64,000 nucleotides of DNA, taken from Blastocladiella emersonii ATCC 22665 (Eukaryota; Blastocladiomycota; Blastocladiomycetes; Blastocladiales; Blastocladiaceae). Location of the stretch: positions 1,054,001 to 1,118,000 of the forward strand of contig JANHCV010000012.1 of NCBI GenBank assembly GCA_025594325.1. Reading direction: 5' to 3'. The translations under genes and the position numbers were made by a program. The notes beneath the pieces were generated by a model. It saw nothing but the letters and a program-made list of their open reading frames with translations. It searched no databases and was not told the origin of the DNA. Below are positions 55,959 to 64,000 of the stretch, in pieces. How positions within the stretch are numbered: position 1 is the first letter of the stretch; each line of letters begins with the position of its first letter.

Positions 55959-57158
55959 ATGTCGCACATCATCAAGCTCATGGCTTCGCTTCCGACCGGC
56001 ATCCGTGCTCGCACGCCCGCTTCGTCCTCGACTCGCGTCGCGGCATCCACCGTTCGTTCCAAGAACGGCGCCGCTGACACCACCTTCGCCTCGACCGGCG
56101 GCAAGTCCATTATCGGCAGCTCCTCGGCCGGGTGCGACCCGCAGCCGCTCGCCCAGGTCACCCTCGCCGACTCGGGCATCGTGGCTACCACCCCGACCAG
56201 CTCCACGGAGCGCATTCATGACGCTTCGTCGGGTTCCAAGTCCAAGGCCAGCGCGCGCTTGCATGCGGCGGCCGCCGCGATTCGCAATGCTGCGCACTCG
56301 ACCTCTGACGCAGTTCATCACGCGGTTCATTCGGCCTTGAGTACCATGCGCCGTACCACCGTTTCGGTACCTGCAGCCGGTACCCGCGCTTTCTCGCGGA
56401 TCCACCAGCTGTGCAGCCGTCGCCGCCAGCCCTTGACCGGCGTCGCCGGCACGCTCGACTACATGGCGCGCAACGGCGACTCGTTTGCTCGCCCTGGTGT
56501 GCGCGGTATGCGCGGCGCCATGATCAAGCAGCTCGTCGCGGAGCACCGGCTCGGGTCGGCCCGCATCATCACTGAGCGGCAGCCGGTGTGGCAGTTCGAA
56601 TCGCTGCTCCGCATCGAGCGCTACCTCCCCGCCTCGCTGTTCGACTACCTCGGCACTCAGCTCGGCGAGTTCCGCGAGGAGGAGGCCCTCTCGCCCAAGC
56701 TCATCAACGAGATTGCGGTTCTGCTGCACGAGCACCACGACGTTCTCGACTTTGTCGCGTGGCGCTTCGACCCGCGCAACGACTTCTCGCCCGAGCCGAC
56801 CATCACCCGCAAGACGCTCCCGCTGCCCGTCGAGCTGGCCATCACGGCACTTGACGCCAAGGTCGATTGCCTGTTGACGGACAAGCAGCGCGGCGGGATG
56901 TTCGAGACGCCGCAGCACGCGGCCGACTTCCGCGCGTACGTCGGATACATGGGCCGCATGCATGACGCACACGTCGAGGTTGGCCGCGAGGCGGGTCCGT
57001 GCGTCGCGGCGCGCGCCCTCGCGTCCCTGGCAGGGGTGCAGCTGACGGGGTTCAATGTGTACGAGGTGCGCGACGAGTGGGACCTGACGCCGTCCGCCGA
57101 ACGCGACGCCATGATGGTCATGTACTACCTGTTTGCGCTCAGCCGCCTGTCGTTCTAG
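55959..57158 (+). CDS. Uncharacterised protein, 399 residues
   Basis: The ATG at 55959 (MSHIIKLMASLPTG) is preferred. The frame is open further upstream, but that part has the composition of leader DNA. The first 170 residues are Ser/Thr/Ala-rich (STRVAASTVRSKNGAADT, then HAAAAAIRNAAHSTSDAVHH). From about residue 175 the sequence becomes a folded, mostly helical domain (LDYMARNGDSFARPGVRG, LRIERYLPASLFDYLG, INEIAVLLHEHHDVLDFVAW, VELAITALDAKVDCLLTD) and it ends MMVMYYLFALSRLSF. One exon, strong codon bias and no stops suggest an active gene. The family is not recognised. Confidence 0.7.
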   Translation: MSHIIKLMASLPTGIRARTPASSSTRVAASTVRSKNGAADTTFASTGGKSIIGSSSAGCDPQPLAQVTLADSGIVATTPTSSTERIHDASSGSKSKASARLHAAAAAIRNAAHSTSDAVHHAVHSALSTMRRTTVSVPAAGTRAFSRIHQLCSRRRQPLTGVAGTLDYMARNGDSFARPGVRGMRGAMIKQLVAEHRLGSARIITERQPVWQFESLLRIERYLPASLFDYLGTQLGEFREEEALSPKLINEIAVLLHEHHDVLDFVAWRFDPRNDFSPEPTITRKTLPLPVELAITALDAKVDCLLTDKQRGGMFETPQHAADFRAYVGYMGRMHDAHVEVGREAGPCVAARALASLAGVQLTGFNVYEVRDEWDLTPSAERDAMMVMYYLFALSRLSF

Positions 57159-57442
57159 TTTTGTCCATTTGTGTTCCTGCGCGGGACTTTCATGTCCGCT
57201 CGTAAATACCCTCGATCCTCTTTGTTATTCACTCGCCAGGGCTTTTGACTTTGAGATTGTTGAGGACTCCGTCGCCGCTCGGGCGTGGTGAACGAGAGCC
57301 GCATCGAGTTGGCGAGAACTGCGTCGTTCACCGCACGTGGGCCGCTTCCCCACGCGGCCGTCGTGGCGCAAGGCAGCTCGCCTCCGCCACTTCACTCTTC
57401 CCCCGTCGACCCTGACCCATGTTACCTGATGAACTTACTGCA

Positions 57443-58509
57443 ATGAATGCTCCGAGCCCGAATGAACATGATCGCGAGTGGCTCGACTCGCCCACGCGCC
57501 GAGTCAGTCGCGCCCTGAAGTCGTCCGCCGACCTCCCGCCCGTTTTCGAAAGCGGCAACGGCTACGACTGGTGTGTCTCGTGCGGCGTGCACTTCCGCAC
57601 CGAGGCCCTTAAGCGCCACAAAAAGTCGATCGAGCACCGCGCCAACGTCGTGCAGCACTCCCGCTGGACTGCGATGAAGTCGCGGGCGGCGGAGAGTGCT
57701 GGATCGCAGGCTGAACCGCCTCGCCCGAACCAATCCGTACGATCACATATCTGCGCTCCATCCACACGAGCGGAGCATCTGACCGGCCCCGTCCCGTTGG
57801 TAGGTCGACTGCTCGTCGGCGAACCCTGAAGCAATCAACGCTTCGCTTCGTGGGCTTTCGGACGACTCCCTGCTCGAGCGGGCAGGGCTTGACAGCCACG
57901 AGACCAAAGAACGTTCTCGGCGCATCGTATCATCTCCCAGGCGAGTTTAACCTATTCCTCCCATGTAGGTTTTCACGTACGACCCGAAGACGGGCAAACC
58001 GGGCACCCTCGAAACGTGCGCCGCAGCGACTTTGACGACCGATAAGCAAGCTTGTTTACCAATACTTTGCCGAGGACTTTCGAAACGGAGCCAAGTACAG
58101 CTACAGTTTCCACACTCGCGTCAACGAACGCCGTCTCGCGTCGCTCTTGGCCATGGCCAAGGTGGCCTCGAATCCCGGCTCCAAGTTTGATAGATCGGGC
58201 GCGTACGCGCTACTCTTCGCGGACTGGCTGACCAACCAAGAGCGCGAGGAGCGTCGGAAAGCACTACAAAGCTTCTACATGTCTAATTATGACCGCGACC
58301 AGGTTTTCGACGATTTCAAGCTCGACGCGACCAAGCCGAGCGACGAGGCCTTCATCCGCGCGTACCACGAGTGGGCTGACGACATCAACGTCGAGGCGCT
58401 CAAGGACGACAACCATGCCTGGCTTCTCGGTACCAACATCAAAAGCCACGCTTTCAGTCTCGCGCTGCAGGCGAGGTACCGCCAGCGCCGGGCTCGCTTG
58501 AATTCTTAG
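57443..58509 (+). pseudogene. U1-type zinc-finger protein gene, copy 1 (frameshifted)
   Basis: Exons 57443-57736, 57804-57926 and 57969-58509 mirror the intact copy at 58953-60136. Exon 1 encodes MNAPSPNEHDREWLDSPTRR and the zinc finger (YDWCVSCGVHF...LKRHKKSIEHRAN: two Cys, then two His). Exon 2 encodes PEAINASLRGLSDDSLLERA and exon 3 VFTYDPKTGKPGTLE. The last intron would be only 42 nt. Exon 3 has one surplus base near 58049, after which the homologous frame resumes (LVYQYFAEDFRNGAKY, YHEWADDINVEALKDD) to the stop at 58509. It is a pseudogene unless the extra base is a sequencing error. Confidence 0.65.
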
Positions 58510-58644
58510 GCGCACACCTCGCAATAAATGTCGTTGTACTCACCGTCGTCTTGACGCGATGCCCTCGCCTCTTCGTCCGCGTCAGCGGTTTCCGTGTCAC
58601 GTCCCGCCTGGCCACTGCTAAGTGAGCCTTGAGACTCGCCGCTA

Positions 58645-58746
58645 AGCTTGCTGGTATTCGGGGGCGCGCTTGCGCTGCTCGTCCCGGACTCGCTTACAGG
58701 AAAGGAGCGCGAGGAGCGCCGTGAGGCGCTCCACAGCCTCGGCATG
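58645..58746 (+). pseudogene. Third-exon remnant of the zinc-finger family
   Basis: GALALLVPDSLTGKEREER followed by REALHSLGM corresponds to GAYALLFADWLTNQEREER...KALQSFYM of copy 1. No first or second exon is seen, so a third tandem copy existed between the other two. Confidence 0.6.
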
Positions 58747-58952
58747 CGCCACTGTTGGGCCGCCCCGCGGTCGCGACCGCGCGATTCATTTCACGTGCGC
58801 TGCGTGCTGCACGTGGTCGGGACAGCGGAGGTCGGCAGCGAGTCATTCGCCAATGACTCCCTTTCCCTCTTCGCTCGCCAACTCGCCGGCTCATTTCGCT
58901 CACTCATCGCCCATTGCGGCCCATGCAGCGAGCTTTACCCACACTACCCGCA

Positions 58953-60136
58953 ATGAATGCAGCAGACTCGAACGCCCACCTGCGCGAGTGGCTCAACTCG
59001 CCCGCTCGGCGCGTTGTTCCGCCGTCGTCGGCGAAGCCCGCCGACCTCCCGCCCGAGTTCGAGTCGGGCAACGGCTACGACTGGTGCGACTCGTGCGGCG
59101 TGCACTTCCACGCCGAGGCCCTCAAGCGCCACAAGAAGTCGGTCGTGCACCGCGCCAACGTCATGCAGTACGCGCGGTGGACCGCGTCGCTCAAGGCCAA
59201 GGAGGCGGAGCGCGCCAGCCCCCGCTCGCAGCAGTCGATGCCGGTACGCCTCTCACGGCCCGTGTGCGCCATCACGATCCATTAAATTCATGGACCTCGC
59301 TTGCTACGTGCAACAGCGCTTCGAGAGCCTGTTCCAGCCCGGGTTCATTGACGAGCGCACTTTGGCGGCGGCCTTCGAGACTTCCAAGGCCGACTTCTCG
59401 AACGTGAACCCCGATTTCATCAAGTCCGTGACCCGCATGCTCACCGACGGCGATATGCGGACGCATTTCAGGGCGCTCGAGCAGGACAGCTTCAAGGTAC
59501 GTGCCCGCGCGAAGGGCAGTGCGACTGGCTTGCGACGCGATTCAAACTCACCCCGCCGCGCACCGCTTCGCGTAGGTGTTCACGGACGATCCGAAGACTG
59601 GTAAGCCGGGTACGCTCCACACGTGCGGCGCGTGGACCCTGTCGACCGAGGAGCTCGCGCGCCGCTGCTTTGTTGACACGCTCAAGAACGGCGCCAAGGT
59701 CACCGAAAACCAGCGCCGCCGCGTCAACGGCCTCCGCATTGCGTCGCTCCTCGCCGTGAAGGACAAGGCCGCGGACCCGGCGTCGCTTGCGAACACGTGG
59801 AGCATGTTCAAGTTGATGGTGCCCGACACGCTGCACGCCGCGGAGCGCGAGGCGCGCGAGGAGACGATCCACACCTTCAGCACGTTCAAGTTTGACCGCA
59901 GCAAGATGATTCCCAAGCTTGGTCTCGACGCGACTACGCCAATTGGTCGGTACATGATCCGCATCTACCACGAGTGGGCCGACGGCCTCGACATTGAGTC
60001 GATGCGAACGGTCAGCAACATGTGGATGCTCGGCAAAAGCGCCAGGACCCGCAAGTTCGGCCTGTACATTCTCGACGTGGATCGCAAGGCCGACTTCCTC
60101 ATGGCCATGTCCGCCCGCAACTCGCGGTCGACGTGA
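58953..60136 (+). CDS. U1-type zinc-finger protein, copy 2 (intact)
   Basis: Exons 58953-59243, 59317-59496 and 59576-60136 are joined by phase-0 introns of 73 nt (GTACGC...CAACAG) and 79 nt (GTACGT...GCGTAG), giving 343 residues. The ATG follows CCCGCA and matches the start of copy 1. Exon 1 carries the finger YDWCDSCGVHF...LKRHKKSVVHRAN, the C-x2-C...H-x5-H spacing of U1-type fingers that often bind RNA. Exons 2 and 3 form a helical domain (AAAFETSKADFSNVNPDF, FTDDPKTGKPGTLHTCGA, MIRIYHEWADGLDIES) that I do not recognise and that is shared by the tandem copies. Role unknown. Confidence 0.8.
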
Positions 60137-60359
60137 CGGGCCCAGAGCAAGTAGGTGCATGGGCGCAAGAAGGACGGCGGTTGTGAGCGATGGTGGCCAT
60201 GAGCGTGTGTTTTGAAAATCTATAATTTTACCCCCTCAATCGTCTGCTTTGAGCGAGCACGAGGAACTGATGAGCATTTAGAGCCTGGTTGAAGCAAATT
60301 TAAGATTATAAAGAGTACTTGTATCCTGGCACAAATCGGACGGCCAAGACCTTTGCGAA

Positions 60360-62212
60360 TTAATTTTTGGACGTCACTTTGCAGCCGCGCTGGGCTAGCT
60401 TTGACTGCAGCACGTCTTCGTCAGGTCCCGCGATGGACCCCGATGGCAAGAAGACGTTAGCGAGGTGTGGGAGGTTTGCGGCCAGCAGCAAGTCAGACGT
60501 CTCAATATCGAAATCATTGCTACACAGGTCCAAGTGCTCCAGTGATGGGGGCAGCGCCTGGATGATCGTATCAACCATCCGACCGTCCAGGCCCGTTCAA
60601 GTTACAGCGAGTATTTTGAGAGCAGCAGCGGTCCGTAGCCACGCGGCGAGCGCTTCGACGTCAAGCAACTCGAACGCAATGCAGCTGAGGTCGAGCCGCG
60701 TCAACGATTTGAGTGACAAGGCGCGAAAGAACTCTTTAGGAGCCCCTAAGTCAGCATTTTCGCCCGGGCTGAGGTAAAGCTCGCACAGGGACTGCGGCAG
60801 CGATTCAGCGAACTCGGACAGCATCGACTCGGGATCGAGGTAGCCCATGTGCTGGAGGCGAAGTACACGGAGTTGAGGCGCCGTGCGGACGATAGCAAGC
60901 ATCCCGCTTGTCTCCAGATCGTTATCAGAAACATTGAGTTCGACAAGAGCAGCCGAGAATCCTTGGACGAGCGCGAGCGCTCCATCGTTGCCTAACTCGA
61001 CGTGATGAAGCTTCAGTTTCGAAAGCCGTGGGAGAGCGCGGGAAGCGAAGGCCTCTGCAGTCTCCAAATCGAACGTGTTCCAACTAAGGTTCAGGTCTTC
61101 CACCGTGTCAGGAAGGCTGTTGATGATGGCAGCCGTGACTGTGGGGGACATGTGGCAGAACAGGAATTTAATCCGACGTAAAGCGGGGAGCTGAGTGAGT
61201 CGCCGTGCGAGCGTGAAAGCGCTGGTGCCGCGGATCGGGTGTTGGCTGAGATCAAGATCAGTGAGCGTCAATGGGAGGAGATTGGCGAACAATCCAATGG
61301 AATCTGTGTTTGAAAAGGAGCGGCTCAAGGCGAGGCGCTCAAGCGATTGCGGCAGGCATGATCCCAGCCGCTGAATCGCATCACTCCCGCCGAGCTCTGT
61401 ACCAGAGAGATCGGGTGGCGAGACACAAAGTATTCAACCTCCGACGGGCAATCCACTAGTAGAAGTTCGCGCAAGGAGGAATGTTGCATCGGCTCACTCG
61501 CTGTTGATCCCTTGTCCTCGTTCGAATGTGCGTGGAGAAGCTTGTTGCGCGACAGATCAAGCGTCATAACGGTCGAAGGAAGCCGCAGCTCAAGGGCTTG
61601 AGAGGCGTTGACATAGCAGCATTTAAGCGCGACCGACGTCACATGCTGATTAGGCGAAGCAAGCGCGAGGTTGAGCTCTGCAATTCCATTCGAAGTCACA
61701 CGCTTGCGGGAGAGCTCGACTTTGGTCAACTTGCCGCATTGGATATCGTTGGCAATGCGCGCAATTTCCGCGTCACCGGGTGCGACGCCCGCTTCGGCCG
61801 GGTGGAAAAGATCGAGTGCTGTGCCAATGGCATCCGAGCTGAATTCACCAACAAAGCTCAGATCCGCCTGGCGCCACCACGCAAGCACATCCTCGTAGCC
61901 GAGATCAAGGGCCTCGTCGAGAGCACAAAGATACTCCCACGCGTTGTCGTCATCGGGCGCGGCCACCTTGATACCGAAAGCTCGGCGCAGGGCAAGTATT
62001 CGAGCGTCTCCGTCGCGAGTGGCTTGGATGACGCCGAAAGCAGGACAAATTTGCAAGACGAGGCGGGTCACCTCGGGAGCACGGCTGCGCGGCACGACCC
62101 GCACGTACTGGAGCAGCCCGGGGACGTCGTGCGGGTCGTGCAGCCGGACGGCGCGCATGAGAATATCCGCAAGAATCTCACTGACGTCGAGTTTACGTTG
62201 CATCAACTTCAT
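60360..62212 (-). pseudogene. F-box-like/LRR gene (copy D), broken
   Basis: The ATG at 62212 (MKLMQRKLDVSEILADILMR) matches copy A1. The ankyrin-like DVLAWWRQADLSFVGE and many LRRs follow (VMTLDLSRNKLLHAH, LERLALSRSFSNTDS, VEDLNLSWNTFDLET, LVELNVSDNDLETSG, LTRLDLSCIAFELLD). Two defects are present: a one-base shift near 61425 that moves the repeats into another frame (LSGTELGGSDAIQRLG), and an in-frame TGA at 60597, after which LRRs continue to a stop at 60360 (LEHLDLCSNDFDIET). The intron seen in copies B and C is missing, so this copy differs in structure as well as in state. Confidence 0.75.
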
Positions 62213-62395
62213 GGTAGATATTTCATGTGGTTGCATCGGTGGTGGGCGTGGACGAAGGAGTGGACGGAGGGCGAGACTCATGTGGCGCCACGAAATTTCG
62301 GACGCCGAGCTGACGCCGCCACACAGCATCAGGTGAGCCACGTGCACCTGACCACCGCGTATTTCCCCGTTGCGACTTGTGAAAGACCGGCCCAA

Positions 62396-62955
62396 AAGGC
62401 CTGATAGCGAGTTCTTGGAAGACGCCTAGTGAGCAACTACCGCCCCAAGTCTTGTCACTGGACGAACATTGGCGTTTGATTGACAACGTTCAAAACCAGC
62501 AGCCCGGTGCCACCAAGGATGTGCGACAGGAGCACGGCTAGGCTGAAATGTGTACTGTCATTCTCGATCAATTTAAAGGCTTTGCTCCTACTTCAGGAGC
62601 TGTATCGCGAATGATGCTGGAGCAGAACGCGAGGCGGTCGCGTAAACCGCCTCTGGCTCAGCCCTCCTCGAAACCGCTCGGAGAGCGTCATCATTACAGT
62701 CTCCGACCAGCACGCCGCTTTCCCCTCCACAAATTTTGCACGCCGAGTACCTCCAGCTTCTTACAGATCGTGCCACCCATGAAGCGTTACTCCGAGCGGG
62801 CGGCCCAAATCCCACCCTTGCGATCACGCGGATGAGCGGGACGAACTTGTTGATCGGCAATGGTACGCTTTTCCCGCAAGTTTGACTCCGACCTCGGCTA
62901 CAGAGCTATGCGCTGTTGTCTATCCGCGGCTCGTAGCTGTACCACGCCGCGCCCA
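62396..62955. other. No confident gene
   Basis: This region lies upstream of LRR copy D and downstream of the small broken gene. Overlapping frames on both strands (62548-62835 plus, 62588-62860 minus) show no recognisable pattern. Confidence 0.4.
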
Positions 62956-63277
62956 TTATTCAGTGGACGACACGAGCACCTTGCGGCTGAGGTAGCTCGC
63001 GGGCGCAAGCGCCGTAGTCGTCGTCGCAGCGGTCGCCGTCCTGTCGTTGGTTCCCGTCGCAGCCGCACCGGGTGTCACGGCGGTACCCGCTACGACGTCG
63101 TCCTCGAACTGCGTTACGAGTGTGCAGTCGTGGTACCAGCTCGAGAGGATACCACCGATCCCCATGAGCAAATTGTCCGAGTCGAGCGTGACCGCGGCCT
63201 CAATGCTCTAATCCTTCTCCTCTCACTGGATCCCGTCGTCGGACGAGTAGAACTGGAACACCTTCTGCTGCATCATG
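62956..63277 (-). pseudogene. Small gene with two in-frame stops, family unknown
   Basis: The ATG at 63277 opens MMQQKVFQFYSSDDGIQ, then TGA, EEKD, TAG and a long stretch in the same frame (SIEAAVTLDSDNLLMGIGG, SSWYHDCTLVTQFEDDVV) with a Thr/Ala-rich end and a stop at 62956. About 107 codons in all. No intron removes both stops. It may be a dead gene or the last exon of something larger. Confidence 0.45.
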
Positions 63278-63427
63278 GCCGCAAAAAAAACTGACGCAGG
63301 AGCGTCATAGTGTCGCGGCAGTCATGCCTCTCCATGCCGATTTTCGCGCACGTTCAACTTCTCATCGCCATTGCCTCTCGGGGCAACTCGATAGCGGCCC
63401 ACTGGATTTTGGCAAGCACGCTTGACC

Positions 63428-64000
63428 ATGCTGCCGACCTGCTCAGGGTGGCTCGTGCCGATTGGTCGCCATCTACCTGGTTTGAGCGTGATTTTATTCA
63501 AGCCCACGGACTCCAAGTTTCGGGCTCAGCTGACGTTGCTCGATGTGCTTACGCTGACCTCAATATTTCACTGGAAGCCCGGATTTATCGAGGCACTAAC
63601 CAACTTGGGCCTCGCTGTCGATGTGCCGCTGCTTCTTGGTTACTGCAAGTCGAACTCATGGAACCTAAAGAAGTGCTTTCCCCGCCTCAGGGATATTGCC
63701 ACCGACGTTTTGCGCACGATCGACTGGCTGTTCCGCTTCGCGCCGTCGCTTGTAAATCGCATGCTCGAAGTCAGCCTTCTTAATATCCTTATGCGACCGC
63801 ACATGAGAGAAGTGCTTACTCGCGTCCTCACACACTACCCGAGTCAGATGCTGGCCTGCGCGACCCCCACAGACCGCGCGCGACTCGTCACCCGAGCATG
63901 GCAAACAGACCCTCGCATCGATCTCCTTGGTACCATCGACGATCGGCATTTGTTCGACGCCAGTACGCTTGCCTACACTTTGGCGCGGGCCCTCAGCGAC
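63428..64000 (+). CDS. Partial gene running off the right edge, family unknown
   Basis: A frame from the ATG at 63428 stays open for 191 codons to the window end. It encodes a mostly helical, hydrophobic-rich protein (RAQLTLLDVLTLTSIFHW, VDVPLLLGYCKSNSWNLKK, TDVLRTIDWLFRFAPSLV, ARLVTRAWQTDPRIDLLG). The true start may lie in an upstream exon. No domain was recognised. Confidence 0.5.
   Translation, partial: MLPTCSGWLVPIGRHLPGLSVILFKPTDSKFRAQLTLLDVLTLTSIFHWKPGFIEALTNLGLAVDVPLLLGYCKSNSWNLKKCFPRLRDIATDVLRTIDWLFRFAPSLVNRMLEVSLLNILMRPHMREVLTRVLTHYPSQMLACATPTDRARLVTRAWQTDPRIDLLGTIDDRHLFDASTLAYTLARALSD

Noticed and set aside
60597-60599. Selenocysteine or read-through TGA in LRR copy D
   Set aside because: The same copy also has a frame shift, and LRR proteins do not use selenocysteine. 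No SECIS-like structure was looked for in detail.
1-64000. rRNA or tRNA genes
   Set aside because: No cloverleaf with T-loop GTTCRA and matching arms, and no rRNA-like conserved block, was recognised by eye. A dedicated scan would be needed to exclude them.

Overview
The window is nuclear DNA of a GC-rich microbial eukaryote. Genes lie on both strands and carry short spliceosomal introns (mostly 58-111 nt, donors usually GTACG, acceptors CAG or TAG). Several proteins run past 1000 residues, and the transposons are of fungal type (a KDZ/Plavaka-like protein, PIF/Harbinger, and a Helitron-type Pif1 helicase). An early-diverging zoosporic fungus, such as a Blastocladiomycota member of the Allomyces/Catenaria kind, fits best. 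That placement is inference from gene style, not from a marker gene.

Layout. 0-6.2 kb: decayed minus-strand F-box-like/LRR gene copies around a decayed repeat block (R1). 6.3-6.9 kb: one small two-exon gene. 7.9-21.8 kb: the well-preserved core, holding a fumarate reductase fused by splicing to a cytochrome-b5-reductase-like domain (-), a membrane-anchored oligopeptidase-B-like S9 peptidase (+), a SEP/UBX protein resembling UBXN11 (-), and an 1834-residue HEAT-like protein (+). 22.1-29.1 kb: a seven-TM protein gene split by a 5853-bp DNA transposon with perfect 19-bp terminal inverted repeats. 29.4-31.0 kb: a poorly resolved membrane-protein gene. 31.2-39.7 kb: an intact LRR gene, a second R1 block, and an LRR gene split by a 2441-bp PIF/Harbinger element with TAA target duplications. 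39.8-46.7 kb: a Pro/Ser-rich ORF, a broken Helitron-type helicase, and hairpin-forming palindromes. 47-55.9 kb: decayed sequence with few recognisable remnants. 56-60.1 kb: an uncharacterised gene and a tandem family of U1-type zinc-finger genes (one intact, one frameshifted, one remnant). 60.4-64 kb: another broken LRR gene, a broken small gene, and a gene running off the window.

The window is therefore a conserved gene island (about 6-22 kb) next to a transposon-rich, duplicating, decaying LRR region. Both transposon insertions can be removed on paper. In each case, deleting the element plus one copy of the target duplication rejoins the host gene in frame. The least familiar item is the 5.85-kb element: it pairs a KDZ-like protein with a second, divergently transcribed gene that I cannot assign to any family.
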